NCBI RefSeq assembly: GCF_000372725.1
Contig: NW_005199194.1
Span: 481,277 to 545,276, forward strand
Source of the DNA: Emiliania huxleyi CCMP1516
Lineage: Eukaryota > Haptophyta > Isochrysidales > Noelaerhabdaceae
Reading direction: 5' to 3'
Length of the DNA: 64,000 bases
Positions 11,660 through 22,317 of the stretch are shown here, piece after piece. A model generated the notes under the pieces. The model worked only from the letters and a program-made list of their open reading frames with translations. It did not search any database and had not been told where the DNA came from. A program made the translations under genes and the position numbers. Numbering within the stretch: the first letter of the stretch is position 1; each line of letters begins with the position of its first letter.

Positions 11660-12289
11660 TCAGATGCGGGCGTAGCGCGAGACGTCGACGGGGACGACAA
11701 CCACGGTGGGGCGGGCCGAGGGCTGCACCGCGAAGGGCTTGGTCTGCCACCCCTCGTGGAGCTGCGCCTCGCGCCGGTTCAGGTCCATCGCCGCGGCGAG
11801 GTTTGCAATCGGCAGGTTGGCGCAGCCAGGTGCGCAAGGCGACGGGGGCGGGTGGCACGAAGCGAGCGGCTTCTGGTACTGGGCCACGAGCACCTCGAGG
11901 AGCGCGGGGACCGGCCGCCCCGCCACGGTGTAGGCGCGCGCCGCGCCCACGAGGTGTTGCGGAGAGAACTGGAGGAGGGCGTCGCGCGCGCGCACGAGGA
12001 CGCGTCGGACGGAGCGGAGGCTGGAGAGGTCGAGGGCGTTGATGCGGAGGTCGTTCATAATCTTGTCGATGGCGAGGATCGCCTCGACCGCCTCGGCCAG
12101 CGACGTGTCCTCCGGCCCCGGCTCCTCCTCCTCGAGCGCAGAGGCGAGCCCAACGGCGTCGAGCGGCTCGAGGTCGTTGGGCTCCTCGGCCAGCTCGTCG
12201 AAGATGTCGTAGAGGGCGTCCATCGTAGAGCGGGGCGAGCCCCCCGCGCCGAGGAAGCCCGAGTCGTACGCGCCCATCTGCTTGGCCAT
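11660..12289 (-). CDS. hypothetical protein, acidic/helical
   Basis: Not recognised. From the ATG at 12289 the frame gives 209 aa: MAKQMGAYDSGFLGAGG, an acidic helix region (ALYDIFDELAEEPNDLEPLD), a Leu/Ile-rich middle (AVEAILAIDKIMNDLRINAL) and a Pro/Cys-containing tail ending VVPVDVSRYARI. No membrane segment is seen. The same frame stays open upstream (SQERNRSNENK) to a possible acceptor CGCGCAG near 12340, so an upstream exon may exist: the frame EAQPAPERVALGL followed by a GTGTGTGG donor near 12470 joins in phase. Confidence 0.5.
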   Translation of the reverse strand: MAKQMGAYDSGFLGAGGSPRSTMDALYDIFDELAEEPNDLEPLDAVGLASALEEEEPGPEDTSLAEAVEAILAIDKIMNDLRINALDLSSLRSVRRVLVRARDALLQFSPQHLVGAARAYTVAGRPVPALLEVLVAQYQKPLASCHPPPSPCAPGCANLPIANLAAAMDLNRREAQLHEGWQTKPFAVQPSARPTVVVVPVDVSRYARI

Positions 12290-12574
12290 CTTGTTCTCGT
12301 TGGAGCGGTTCCTCTCTTGACTCGCAAGGCGCCGACTGCGCGGGGGAGGGGGGCTGGGGGCGTCGGGGGGCAGGAGGCGCGGGGGCGGGGCGGGGCGGGG
12401 GGGGGGCGCGCGCGGGCAAGATTCCGCCCCCTCCTTCCGGGGCGGCGGCCAGGGGAGCGGGCCACACACCTCAACCCAAGAGCGACTCTTTCCGGAGCTG
12501 GCTGAGCCTCGAGGCAGGGGGACACACCGTGTTCCACACCCCACCGTGTCCCCCCCCCTTGTGTCCTCGAGCCC

Positions 12575-12714
12575 ACCCTTCCTTCCCCGTCTCCCCTTAT
12601 CCAGCCCGCCCGCTCAAGACGGGGAAGAATGTAACGCAGGGACGACTGACACAGGAGGGGCCTGCAACGACAGCCGCGACCCGGTCGAGCAGCTCGACTC
12701 GTCCTCGTGCTGCC
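12575..12714 (+). repeat. dispersed repeat B, copy 1
   Basis: About 140 bp (CTTCCTTCCCCGTCTCC ... GACGGGGAAGAATGTAACGC ... GTCGAGCAGCTCGACTCG) recur almost unchanged at 17396-17554. The second copy carries an extra TTTGCTTTTTTCGGCAA inside. The short GTCGAGCAGCTCGAC palindrome is retained in both. Origin unknown. Confidence 0.8.
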
Positions 12715-13164
12715 GCTGGAGAGGTTTAAAGATGCCCTGCAACTATAAGCGCGTTTGCTACGAGGCTGATCCGGGCGTAACGCCAGCACAGCGAGGCGCC
12801 CACGTAGCCGTCCGAAGTCGCGTCAGGTTCGCTCGACACGCTAGCGGAGCGGTTGGCGAGGCTAGTGGTGGCCATAGTCTGGTCCCCTAGGGGGTCGATG
12901 GGTCGGCCCGCGCCCTCCTTCCCAAGCCGCGCCGGCCGTCGCGCGCGCCGCTTCGGCGTCGGGCCCGAATCCAGAGCTGTGGCTAGGAGGGCGATGCGAG
13001 CCGAGCCATCGACCCACCTACCGTCTCGTACACCGCATGCCACGCACTTCTGCACGTCGCGACAGCCGCGTCGTGCAAATCCCACGTGACTTCACCCCAT
13101 TGCGCGCGGCGCAGATAGCGAAAATGACCAACGCGCCCTCTTCTGCCTCTGACGACGACCGCGC

Positions 13165-13493
13165 GTGGCGCACCTCGGCTGCTCGCCGACGGTGAAGCAG
13201 AACAGCAACTCAGGCCGGTGGTACATCGAGTGCCTCTACCGCAAGTCGAAGACGCACGTCAAGATGTCGCTCAACAGCCTACGCTCCAGAGGTGGGTCGC
13301 CCGCTCCACGAACCCTCCCTACGGCGCGGCCCCCTTCGAGCCGCGAAACTTTGGCACGCAGGCCGCAGCGCTGGCGGCAGCTCCACGCTTCATAGAGTGG
13401 ATCGTTGACGGCTTCGCCAACCTGGGCTCTGGCGGCAGCACCTCCACCCCGATGGACGCTGGACGCGCTGTCCTCTGGCGGTGTGTGTCGTAG
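13165..13493 (+). other. weak coding candidate with frame change
   Basis: Two overlapping frames look coding-like: NSGRWYIECLYRKSKTHVKM (around 13200-13270), then, in another frame, RSTNPPYGAAPFEPRNFGTQ and FIEWIVDGFANLG up to a stop at 13493. This could be a small gene with an unrecognised intron or a decayed fragment. The rest of 12715-15950 has no gene I can support; it is GC-rich with scattered short repeats. Confidence 0.2.
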
Positions 13494-15769
13494 GGTACTG
13501 CTATAACTGCTTCATGTACTTGCGCGCGTACGCACATGGGGCGCACGACGGATCATTCCGCGCCTGTGGGAGCGCTGGCCGTGCACGGCACATGGGGTCG
13601 GTGTGTGTGCGCTCGCGAGAGAGAGATGGGTGTGTGTCCTTGACACTCTCGCTCCGGGTGCCTCGAGCGAGAGAGGAGGGGGAGACGCCGCGCTGGGTAT
13701 TAATCAGAGTGTTAGTCAAATAATCCTCGCACACCACGACTCGCGCATAAACCACGACTCGACCCACAGGGAGAGTGCGTGCGCTGCGACGGACCCAGCC
13801 GGCACCGGCAGTGCGGACACAGTGCGAGACTGCGAGTCGTGCGATGACTACCGACGCACAAGCACACCACGCGACGTAGTCTGCAACACCGCGCGGCTGG
13901 ACACCACACACTTCACCGGCAGGACTCACTGGGTCGGACGCACGCGCCGGTGCAGCGGAACCGAAGATACCGAGAAGCCCGCCCGAAGCCCCGAACCATG
14001 TGCTGTGGTCGCTGCCACGCCAACCGCGCGGCCGGCCCGGGCGCAGGCCGTGACGACTGATCGCGGCGGCAGCGCCGCGCGCCCTCGTGCAGCGGTGCGC
14101 GCCGCTCGCGCCGCGCCAAGGGAGGTCTTCAGCCTGCGGCACGCTCGCCCGCAGCGCTGCCGGGCGTGCCCATCAAAATGCGCCGCCGCTGGACGTCTCC
14201 GCCGCCTCCAAGGCGACCGACGCCACGAGTGATATGCGTGACGCCACCGTGAGACGTCTGGACGGCTCGCTGCGACCTCAAGGCCAGCCTCGCCGCCCGC
14301 CGTGAGCGCCAAAAAAGCGTCAACCGCACAACCGCGCAACCGAGAGAGAGCGACTGAGACGCTTCAGCGACCCGCCAGGAGCCGGGCCGAGGTCTGTCCG
14401 AAGCCGCATGCCGCTCGAGTCGGTCGCCCGGGGCACCCTGGGAGGCGCCCGTCGAAGCCAAAGCTGTGCTGGGGACACGGCCGGATCAGCCTCGTATTCG
14501 AAATACCTGCGTTTCCTGTACCTCAAGTATCGTAGTCTTTGTTAGTATCGAGGTCTCGTGAGTTTTGGCACTCGTAAATTCACGCGACTCGCGGCGAGCC
14601 GAGCCAGGCCACGGCGCTCGGCCTGCTGAGAGAAGACCTTCCCCGACGGCAGTGACAATTTACCCGACATCAATCTTCGACGGCAAGCTCGAGAACTGCG
14701 CCTCCAAAGTCGCCCAGATTCGCCTCTCGCGGCGCGCTGAGTTAGTATCGCCGGTGCGCCAGCCGGCTCTGCTCCACAGCAGGGCATGCCTGACTGGCTC
14801 CTGCTAGCCGTGCGTCCTGGTGGCATCCATTGCCAGCTCAGGTAGCCTCAGGAGGTCGCCTCGCGCACAACTCGGCGCCGCACAGCACCGCTCCGCGTTA
14901 CTACCGAGTTAGTATCGTCGACCCACAGAGACTGCTCTTCTGTAGGTGGAGCCGACAAACGCCGGCCGGGTCGGCCCCGCCGCCCCCATCGCCGCCGCCG
15001 GGGCGGCGGCGGCCTCGGCGGGCCATCCGGCGCGCCGCGCGCCCGACGGGGAGGTGTTCACCACTCCTGGCTCCTCACCCCGCCACGCCTTCGTGCAGAC
15101 GCCGTGGCACCCGCCTCAGGCGCCGCTCGGACTCGGTTGACGGCCGCCCAAGTGCTTGGCTCGTGCCCAGCCGACCGGCAGGCGATGCCCACTCGCTGCT
15201 AGGCTAATCCCGGGCTGTCAAGCGGCGGTGTGGTGCCGTGAAGGGCAGCGGTGCCAAAACTACGACTATTAGTACCGTGCGGGGGCAGTGCATTTAATTC
15301 TGTCAAAAATCGAAATGTGCTCCGTGGGACGTATTGGGCTAGGATCATACGTCCGGGAGGCCCCCCATGCGTGCCGCAACGACCCACAGTTCTGGTACCA
15401 CTCTCTTCACGTTCACAGCTCTTAAGTGTGCCATAACTCCGATACCTGAGGTACAGGAAGCGACAGCCTCCAGACACACACCTCATACACACATATGGAG
15501 CCCCTCTCTCGCCCCCCTGGCGGCGGCAGTGGCCATGGCGACGCTGACGGCGGTGGCACTCGTGGGACGTGGCGGTGACACTCGTGGCCGCGGCGGCGCC
15601 TGGGCAGCAGAGAGCTGTCGCTGCAGTGCTGGCGGCAGCTGGCGGCGGCGGCTGGATGCGGCGGCTGGCGGCGGCATTGCTGGCGGCGGCCATGCGGGGG
15701 AGGCGTTGCTGTGGCGGCGATGCAGCGCTGTCCTCGCGGCTGACGTGCGCCCGGGATAGCAAGCACTGG

Positions 15770-15823
15770 CAGTCTGCCGGCGCGGCCGGCGCATTCGAAT
15801 GCGCCCGCCGCGCCGGCAGACTG
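15770..15823. repeat. 54-bp near-perfect palindrome
   Basis: CAGTCTGCCGGCGCGGCC at the left matches the reverse complement of the right arm, with GCATTCGAATGC at the centre; I see only one mismatched pair. It could extrude as a cruciform or, if transcribed, form a 27-bp hairpin with essentially no loop. Confidence 0.9.
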
Positions 15824-15953
15824 TTGGATGGCCACAGTCGCGAAAGTGGGTGAAGTCCGTGCGGCGCCGTGGCAGCGGTGGCCAGGCGGCCCCTCTCGGT
15901 GCGCCACCGCGACCGCGTTGCGCTCTCGCGCCTCGCCATGCTGCAGGCTGGAC

Positions 15954-16093
15954 GAGGGACATTTGTCGCGACTTTCAATAGGGAAAACGGAACGCATCTT
16001 GAATATGCCTGCAGGGCATCTTTCGAGGGACATTTGTCGCGACTTTCAATAGGGAAAACGCAACGCATCTTGAATATGCCTGCAGGGCATCTT
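15954..16093. repeat. 71-bp tandem duplication
   Basis: The unit beginning GAGGGACATTTGTCGCGAC and ending GCCTGCAGGGCATCTT is present twice head-to-tail (starts 15954 and 16025), with one or two differences. No gene overlaps it with confidence. Confidence 0.9.
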
Positions 16094-16129
16094 AAAAATT
16101 CGTCTTCTCCTTTCGCCTGCGGAAACGTT

Positions 16130-16180
16130 TTTATAAAATGAACTCGGGGGCACAGGACGCGGTACAAACGCGGTACACCA
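16130..16180 (+). repeat. dispersed repeat E, copy 1
   Basis: TAAAATGAACTCGGGGGCAC followed by GACGCGGTACAAACG recurs at about 44004-44055. The 50-bp similarity lies 3' of the minus-strand gene ending at 16207 here, and in gene-free sequence at the other site. Confidence 0.65.
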
Positions 16181-16206
16181 AAAGGCACGGGCTGCCTGCA
16201 CGGCGT

Positions 16207-17126
16207 TCACTCGAACGCCATGCACATGGCGCGGAGCAGCATCGGGTTGGTGTCGAACCCGAGCGGGTCCTCCTCCCAGTCCCGGTGCCCACCCTCCGCG
16301 TCATCCTGCTCATCGTGCGCGTCGAGCACCCTGCCGAGGCACAGGATCGTCCCCTTGGGAACGCCTGCCCCTCGCGCGCGCGGGAACTCTCCCTGCACCG
16401 CCATCACGAACTTCTCGCGCGCCCACTTGCCGCCACGGCGGCAGTGTTGGGGCGCGCGCTCGCGCAGCTCCTCGTAGAGCTCCTCGGCCCTCGCCACCTC
16501 CGCCGCCCAGCCCTCCGCCGACGCCTGAGCCGACTTCTTCTCCCTGAGCGTCTTGAACACCGGCGGCGGCGCCGGCGATGGCGCCACCTCCGGCTCGCCC
16601 GCCGCCTCTGCAGCGCGCCGCCCCTTCCTTGCCTTCTCCTTGAGCCGCTTCCTAGCGCTCTTGGTCAACGCCGGCGCCGCCGCCGCGGCCTCGCCGGCCG
16701 CCGCACCGGCGATGGATGTCGAGGGGATGATGAAGATGATGAAGCCGTTGTCGCGTTGCAGGCGGGGCGGAGAGTGTCGAAAAAAGAAGTGACCCTGTCC
16801 GTTGTGCCAGCGCAGCCTGGCGCAGACGCCAGGCCGCGCAGGGGCGCGGCCAATGCCGCAGCCTCCCCGCTGCCCGTTTCGGGCTCCTCCTCCTTCGCCG
16901 CCTCAGCCACCTCTGCCGCCGCCTCCGCCGCCGCGCGAGCCGCCGCCGCGCGAGCCGCCGCCGCGCGAACCGAGTCGCGAGCCAAGATCTTGAACTCCCT
17001 CTCGCGAGCCGCCGCGCAGACTTCCGCCCAGGAGCGCACGTCCCGGCAGCTGCGCACGTCCCGGACATCGCCACCATCCCGGCCGCGACGCGCCTCGATG
17101 TCCTCATACGCCCGCACCGTCGCCAT
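16207..17126 (-). CDS. hypothetical basic Ala-rich protein (two exons)
   Basis: Not recognised. The ATG at 17126 opens MATVRAYEDIEARRGRDGGD, then an Ala/Arg repeat helix region (RAAAARAAAARAAAEAAAE). A second frame, ending at 16207, reads SARKRLKEKARKGRRAAEAA, ARAEELYEELRERAPQHCR, KFVMAVQGEFPRARGAGVPK and DPLGFDTNPMLLRAMCMAFE. The two frames need an intron somewhere in 16640-16800; I could not fix its ends. The ATG lies against dispersed repeat A (17134-17394), so that repeat would supply the 5' flank or promoter. Confidence 0.45.
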
Positions 17127-17133
17127 CGCCGAG

Positions 17134-17394
17134 GGCAAAATTGAGGAAATCGGCACGATACCCAGGTATTTTCCAGGTATACCGGGGTTTTCCAGGTATA
17201 CCCGCAAAATACCCGGTATTTTGCCGATTTTGGCCCCAAAACAGCCTCAGACACGGCTCAGAGCCCCCCCAAAATGACAAATTCCACGGAGTTTCCCCGG
17301 GGTTTCCCGAGGAAACTAGAGGGTGTTGTAGGGAAACAAGCAGGAAACACGGAAAGGAAACCAGGTAGGGTGCGAGAGGAAACCCTCGGACAGG
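17134..17394. repeat. dispersed repeat A, copy 1
   Basis: About 260 bp from GGCAAAATTGAGGAAATCG to AACCCTCGGACAG match 44411-44685. Shared landmarks in order are TTTCCAGGTATAC, the ATTTTGCCGATTT core, CCTCAGACxCGGCTCAGAGCC, TTTCCACGGA, GAGGGTGTTGTAG and GGGTGCGAGAGG. It abuts copy 2 of repeat B on its right, suggesting a composite element. Confidence 0.8.
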
Positions 17395-17395
17395 C

Positions 17396-17554
17396 CAACC
17401 CTTCCTTCCCCGTCTCCCCTTCTCCAGCCCGCCCGCTCCTTTGCTTTTTTCGGCAAAGACGGGGAAGAATGTAACGCAGGGACGACTGACACAGGAGGGG
17501 CCTGCAACGACAGCCGCGACCCGGTCGAGCAGCTCGACTCGTCCTCGTGCTGCC
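17396..17554 (+). repeat. dispersed repeat B, copy 2
   Basis: Matches 12575-12714 (see that entry), with an internal 17-bp insertion. It is directly adjacent to repeat A and lies 60 bp upstream of the STN1-like gene. Confidence 0.8.
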
Positions 17555-17614
17555 TCTTGAAGGTAGTATCGGAAAAATAAAAAATCGCGCTCGTTGGTCG
17601 ACACCGCTCTGAGC

Positions 17615-18592
17615 ATGTCCATCCAGCGCCGCACGCCGCCCGCGCACTGGGGCAGCGACCCGACCTACCACGCGTACGCCAAGGTGCTCGTCGCTCAGGC
17701 GCTCACGATCGCGCTGGCCAACGAGCCGGTGCCGCGCGAGGGCGGCGGCGGCGGCTGCGGTCAGCACGTCTGGTGGCTCGGTGCGCGCGCCGTGCACCTC
17801 TTCTCGGTCTGCGGCGTCGTCGTCGAGAGCTACCGGCGCGACAGCAGCAGTCACTTCATGATCGACGACTCGACCGGGTTGCTGCCGTGCATCTGGTGGG
17901 ACGGCGCAGCCACAGAGGCCGGGCCGTCGAGGCAGCCGCGGGCGGCGCCTCCGCTCGGCGCATGCCTGCACGTGCACGGGAGCCTGTCTTACTTTCGCGA
18001 GTCGCGGCAGCTGCGCGTCGACTGCGCGTGGCCCGAGCCCGACCCGCTCGGCGAGCCTCTCCACTGGGCAGAGGCGCAGAGGATGTGGGAGGCGACATAC
18101 CACCGAGCCTTCCGATACCCGGGCGCGGCGGTGGCGCCGCAAAGCGCGCCGGCTGGGCTGGCCGAGGGAGCGGTCGAGCCGGCAGCGGGCGCCGTGTCGG
18201 GCGAGGCGGCTGTGCGGCGGCGCTTCGACGAGTTTGTCGCCACCGCCGTCCGCTCTCGCCCTCCCGCCCGCCGCCGCGCCCGCGTTGCGCAGCGGCTGCC
18301 GCCGCCGCCCTCTGCGCCTCCCGCCCCGCCCGGCCCCGGCCTGAGCCCGCGGCGCCGCCCCCGGCAGGTGAGCGACGGGTGCGAGGCGCTCGCGCGCGAG
18401 GAGGGTCGCGCGGGCGCAGTGGGCGTCTCGCTCGCGGAGCTGCGGAAGTCGGTGCGCGCGGGCGGCTGGCAGGCTCGATTGGCCGACCTCGAGCCGAGTG
18501 TCGAGCGGCTGGTGGAGGGGAGCCTCCTCTACGTGGCGCATGACGGCGGTCCGGCCGGCAGAGACCGTCTGTATCGGCCTGTCGGCCCGTGA
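17615..18592 (+). CDS. STN1: STN1-like subunit of the telomeric CST complex
   Basis: STN1 (OBFC1) is an OB-fold protein that with CTC1 and TEN1 binds single-stranded telomeric DNA and promotes C-strand fill-in by polymerase alpha (family knowledge). The 325-aa intronless frame starts MSIQRRTPPAHWGSDPTYHA; the HWG-DP-(Y/F)-x-A-(Y/F)-AK opening is characteristic. The OB fold follows: VHLFSVCGVVVESYRRDSSS, then the hallmark DDSTGLLPCIWW near residue 90, and LHVHGSLSYFRESRQLRVDC. A RMWEATYHRAFRYPG segment matches the helix after the OB fold. The rest is a Pro-rich linker and a winged-helix-like tail (SLAELRKSVRAGGW, VERLVEGSLLYVAHDG). Length is close to human (368 aa). An A/T-rich TATCGGAAAAATAAAAAATC precedes the ATG. 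Confidence 0.85.
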   Translation: MSIQRRTPPAHWGSDPTYHAYAKVLVAQALTIALANEPVPREGGGGGCGQHVWWLGARAVHLFSVCGVVVESYRRDSSSHFMIDDSTGLLPCIWWDGAATEAGPSRQPRAAPPLGACLHVHGSLSYFRESRQLRVDCAWPEPDPLGEPLHWAEAQRMWEATYHRAFRYPGAAVAPQSAPAGLAEGAVEPAAGAVSGEAAVRRRFDEFVATAVRSRPPARRRARVAQRLPPPPSAPPAPPGPGLSPRRRPRQVSDGCEALAREEGRAGAVGVSLAELRKSVRAGGWQARLADLEPSVERLVEGSLLYVAHDGGPAGRDRLYRPVGP

Positions 18593-18908
18593 CACGTTCA
18601 GTGAGGGCTCCGTCCTCCGAGGGCGGCCCGCGGTGCAGACGTGGGTCCAGAGACGGTGACACCTGGGGCTGAGTTTACGTTTCTTTCTGTACGTGAAAAC
18701 ATGCGCACGCGCCGTGAGGCTCTCGCTGTGCTACAATGCCAATGCGACCTGTCATCATGTGTTATTATCGTGACCCCGATCGCGTACTCCCTGCCTGCGC
18801 GTGGACCCTGCATGCCGTGCAGAGAGCTGCAGAGAAGTGAGAACGTCCTGTCCTGTGCCGCCGGAGTCTGGCCCGGCTCTCCCGGTAAATATACAGGTGG
18901 TTCGCCCC

Positions 18909-20151
18909 TCAGGTCAGCGACTGTGACACGCGGACGGGGCTCGAGTGCGGGTGCTGAACCTCGACCACCCTCCCCCAGCGGCACTCGTACCGGATGTTGC
19001 CCCACTCCATCGAAGTGTTGAGTAGGTTGGCGATTGTCACCGCCGGCGCGAGCGCGGACTGCATGAGCAGCGAGGAGCCGAGGCAGAAGGGCGTGAACTG
19101 GGCCAGTGACAGTCGTTGCGCTTCGGGGGAGAGATGGTTGCACATGTTTGCGATGGCCTGGACGCGACGGTCGGGCGCGTGTCGGTGAGCTTCGGGGTCG
19201 ATGCTGGCGGGCGGGCGGGACGCGGCTTTGGGCCGTGGCTTTCCTCCAGGTTTCGCCGCTGCACCGCGATTGCGGCGTGGAAGGTGATGAGGAAGCCGAC
19301 ACAAGCTGCCAGATGGATCGCCACCGCCGGCTCGGTGAGGCGCGCGGGTCGTAGCGGCGCCTCTGCCATCCGTCTGGGTCGTTGACTGGAACGGGAGTGC
19401 CCATGTCGAGAAGTTTGGTCTCGAGCTTGGCCAAGTCGAGGACGGCAGTGCTCTTCTGATAGCCCATCATCGGGTTCTTCCAGCCTGTATTTGCTGGAGG
19501 AGATGGGAGGTTGCAGATTGGGGGCGCCTTTCCGGGACATTCAGTTGCAAAGTTGAACGAGAAGCAATTGGTAAATGCTGGATCGGTATTAAAATACTCC
19601 AAATCGCAGTACCCGCCGAACCCGTCGTCCTGCTCGATGAGCCCACCACAGGGTGGCAGCTCGGTATCGCCGTTGACGCAATTGCCCCAAATGCAGCACT
19701 TGCCCGTTGGCCCGACGTACCCCTCCGCAAAGGTCGTGCAGAAGGCAGCCTCCTTGACCTTGGCTTTGCACTCCGATGCCGACATTGCGGCCTCCCCCAC
19801 GGCGCTGAACGCCCCGCCTGCCCCCTCGTACGTCTTTGCCGCCCCGGACCCAGGCCACAAGGCGCGGGTGTCCCACGAGCTGAGCGGCGTGCAGTTCCAG
19901 GCGCCCCTCGCTGAGACAGGCGCGTCTGCTGGCGACTTGAAGATTGCGGTCTCCTGAATCTTGTCATTGAGCGAGATGGCGGCAATGCAGACCACAAGGA
20001 AGGCCTGGAGCGCGTACACGATGATGCCCCAAAAGATGATTGCGCGGATCGACACCTTTGGCGGATTTTTGTCTGGTTTGAAGAGGTAGGGCGCGAGCGG
20101 TGAGGCGCGCGCGAGGGTCTGCATCATCCCTTCCTTCTTGGTGGTATCCAT
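18909..20151 (-). CDS. Cys-rich two-helix membrane protein with two frame shifts
   Basis: Not recognised. From ATG 20151 (MDTTKKEGMMQ) a hydrophobic helix (IIFWGIIVYALQAFLVVCIA) near residue 40 is followed by a Cys-rich ectodomain (CTTFAEGYVGPTGKCCIWGN, PPCGGLIEQDDGFGGYCDLE, NCFSFNFATECPGKAPPICN). Around 19345 the coherent frame shifts by one to give a second hydrophobic helix (AVAIHLAACVGFLITFHAAI). Around 19260-19200 it shifts again to ANMCNHLSPEAQRLSLAQFT and LMQSALAPAVTIANLL, stopping at 18909. I find no convincing splice sites for either shift, so they are assembly indels, short odd introns, or real decay. The N-terminus is divergent from the gene at 20373. Confidence 0.5.
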
Positions 20152-20372
20152 CCGCACGCGAGGTATTGCTGCCTCCAGTCCCTGGCGCGCGGCACGGGCA
20201 AGGGCGAGCGGGCCGGGGCCGCGGGAGGCGAGCGGACGTCCTGGATAATTACATTCGTAAGTATACGCGACCCGACCGGCCGCTCGAAGCCCTCGGAGCC
20301 CGGGGGCGGCGTCGACGTCGCGTGCTTATCAACAAAGGGGAGACTGTGTGACTGGTAGACGGGCTAGCAGTC

Positions 20373-21878
20373 ATGTCGGGAACCTGCACCGCCTCGGCAG
20401 ACATCTCACCCATAGTCAGCATACTGGCGCCCGGCCCGGCTGATGTCGTCACGGACATCTTCATGGAAACAGGCCAGGCCATGGTCGGCGACTATCGGAT
20501 GGTCAACATTTGCATTGATAACAATTCGATCGATGGAAATTCAAACGCGGTGGCCGCGAAGCTGGTAGCAGGCTCCATTATTGAGGTTTGGCTAGCGTGC
20601 AACGAGCCCTTTTGCTATAGCCTTTCCCCGAATGTTCTTGTCGTGGACGCATCCATTGCCACCGCCGCCTTCGATGGGGCGGGCTTCGCACCTGCCAGGG
20701 GCTCCGACGGCAGCCAGTACGATATCTCGTGGCTGTTAGGAGAGTGCAACCCCGGAAATCCAGCCGGGCTTGATCCAGCCGGGCGCACGTCGTGCGGCAC
20801 TCTCGTTCTCAATGACGACATTCCGATTCCCAGGGGGGGAAGCGCGCAGGGCGAGGTGTGCATTGGCTCCATCGTCGCACGGGCCGTCGGCATGGCTCCA
20901 AACAACGTCCATCTTGACACTCAACATGAGATATACGTGACGGCTGTCCAGCCGGCGAGCTTGCCACCGTTGGTTCAGACCACTGACGACACGTGCGATG
21001 TTCAGGCCACGGCTGCGGCATCTATTGGCCTCTTCACCTCTCTGTCCATTTTGGAGCCATCATTTGCACCGCCGCCGGGCCCCCCTTTGTCCATCGATCC
21101 GGGTTGGCCGCGCGCTCCACCGCCGCCGCATCCATTGCCCCCTCTCCCAGAGTTCCACTTTCCACCATTTCCGCCGCCGCCGCCGCCGCCGCCGCCGCCC
21201 ATGCCGCCGCCACCGCTGCCGCCCTCTCCTCCTCCGCCGCCGCCACCATCGCCGCCGCCGCCTTCTCCGCCCTCCCCTCCTCCGCCGCCGCCGCCATCGC
21301 CGCCACCACCGCCACCCTCGCCCGCGCCGCCATCACAACCATCACCGCCGCCACCACCGTCGCCGCCGCCGCCGCCGCCATGCATCGACTCTTTGACAGA
21401 GGTAGGTGGAACTCCTCGACCGTGCTCCTGGCTCATCGAAAACAACTATGCGCCCTGTGGCGACGAGAGCTCCCCACCCGTTGATGCGTGCCGGCTCACG
21501 TGCGGCAGCTGCTCATCTTTGTACTCGCCAATATCTCAATACCAAGGCCTCAATCCGCACCCATCGTCATGCCCCTCCTCCCTTTGGTACGACGGCCCGG
21601 AGTGCAGCTTCTCCGTCCTCACCATCTCGCTGATCGCGGTGGCTGCGTCGCTCAGCGCCCTCGTGACGGTGCTGCTGGTCGTGATTGCATGCAGGAGGGC
21701 TCTGCGTGAGGCGCCAGCCGAATCCAGCAGCGAGGGTTCTGCGGGACGGCCGCCGAGCGCCCCTCGAGAATCGTCCAAGCGCCTCTCTGCAGAGCCTCCG
21801 GGCGACGGACTGTCTGCAGAGAGGCCATCGAGCACTGCGCCGCGGGACTCGAGGCGATGCTCTGCTGCTCTCGTGTGA
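20373..21878 (+). CDS. polyproline-linker membrane protein with ShK-like domain
   Basis: The 501-aa frame has a beta-rich N-terminal domain with scattered Cys (residues 1-230, e.g. VWLACNEPFCYSLSPNVLVV), then a (P)n/SPPPPP linker (about 240-350) typical of hydroxyproline-rich cell-surface proteins. Next comes a six-Cys module, CIDSLTEVGG...PCSWLIENNYAPCGD...C..TCGSC, matching the ShK/SXC spacing. After it lie one hydrophobic helix (VLTISLIAVAASLSALVTVL) and a Ser/Pro-rich cytosolic tail. This predicts a type I surface protein. No signal peptide is visible from ATG 20373, so an upstream exon is likely. The 222-bp gap to the divergent gene at 20151 contains an AT-rich TGGATAATTACATTCG and could be a shared promoter. 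Confidence 0.65.
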   Translation: MSGTCTASADISPIVSILAPGPADVVTDIFMETGQAMVGDYRMVNICIDNNSIDGNSNAVAAKLVAGSIIEVWLACNEPFCYSLSPNVLVVDASIATAAFDGAGFAPARGSDGSQYDISWLLGECNPGNPAGLDPAGRTSCGTLVLNDDIPIPRGGSAQGEVCIGSIVARAVGMAPNNVHLDTQHEIYVTAVQPASLPPLVQTTDDTCDVQATAAASIGLFTSLSILEPSFAPPPGPPLSIDPGWPRAPPPPHPLPPLPEFHFPPFPPPPPPPPPPMPPPPLPPSPPPPPPPSPPPPSPPSPPPPPPPSPPPPPPSPAPPSQPSPPPPPSPPPPPPCIDSLTEVGGTPRPCSWLIENNYAPCGDESSPPVDACRLTCGSCSSLYSPISQYQGLNPHPSSCPSSLWYDGPECSFSVLTISLIAVAASLSALVTVLLVVIACRRALREAPAESSSEGSAGRPPSAPRESSKRLSAEPPGDGLSAERPSSTAPRDSRRCSAALV

Positions 21879-22317
21879 CTCTCTCCCCCGTGTGTGCTTG
21901 TGTGTGTATGTAGGAAGATGAAGAACAGTTAGGCTCGGACTGGACACCAGCACGGTATGAGTGGACGCAAGACTGAATGGACGCAAGACAGCGGAGCCCA
22001 GAGGGCGCTTGCTTGATAGAATAGAGAGAGGAGTCTGGTTACGTTTAAGGCGACTGATACACCGTCGCAAAACTGCATTCCTGGGTCGTGCGGAGATGTC
22101 CGAAAATGTCGGCGAAGAAGCGGCACCGGCGACACGCCGGGACGGACCTGGACCGCTCCTATTGTTCAGAACCGCCCGCGGCGGCGAGCCGCCACGGGCC
22201 CACACACAGACAGGCAGGAGCTGGGAGTAGCGGTACCAGACCGCGCCGCCAGTGAGGCGAGAGCGGCAGCCGACGACCAGCCGTCGTGGCAGTTGCTACG
22301 GCGCGATCGCAGATGCG

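Noticed and set aside
20993-21484. Ala/Thr/His-rich frames and glycine-rich antisense frames over the polyproline region
   Set aside because: They are alternative frames of a (CCG)n/(CCT)n linker; the proline frame is flanked by conserved Cys modules and a membrane helix.
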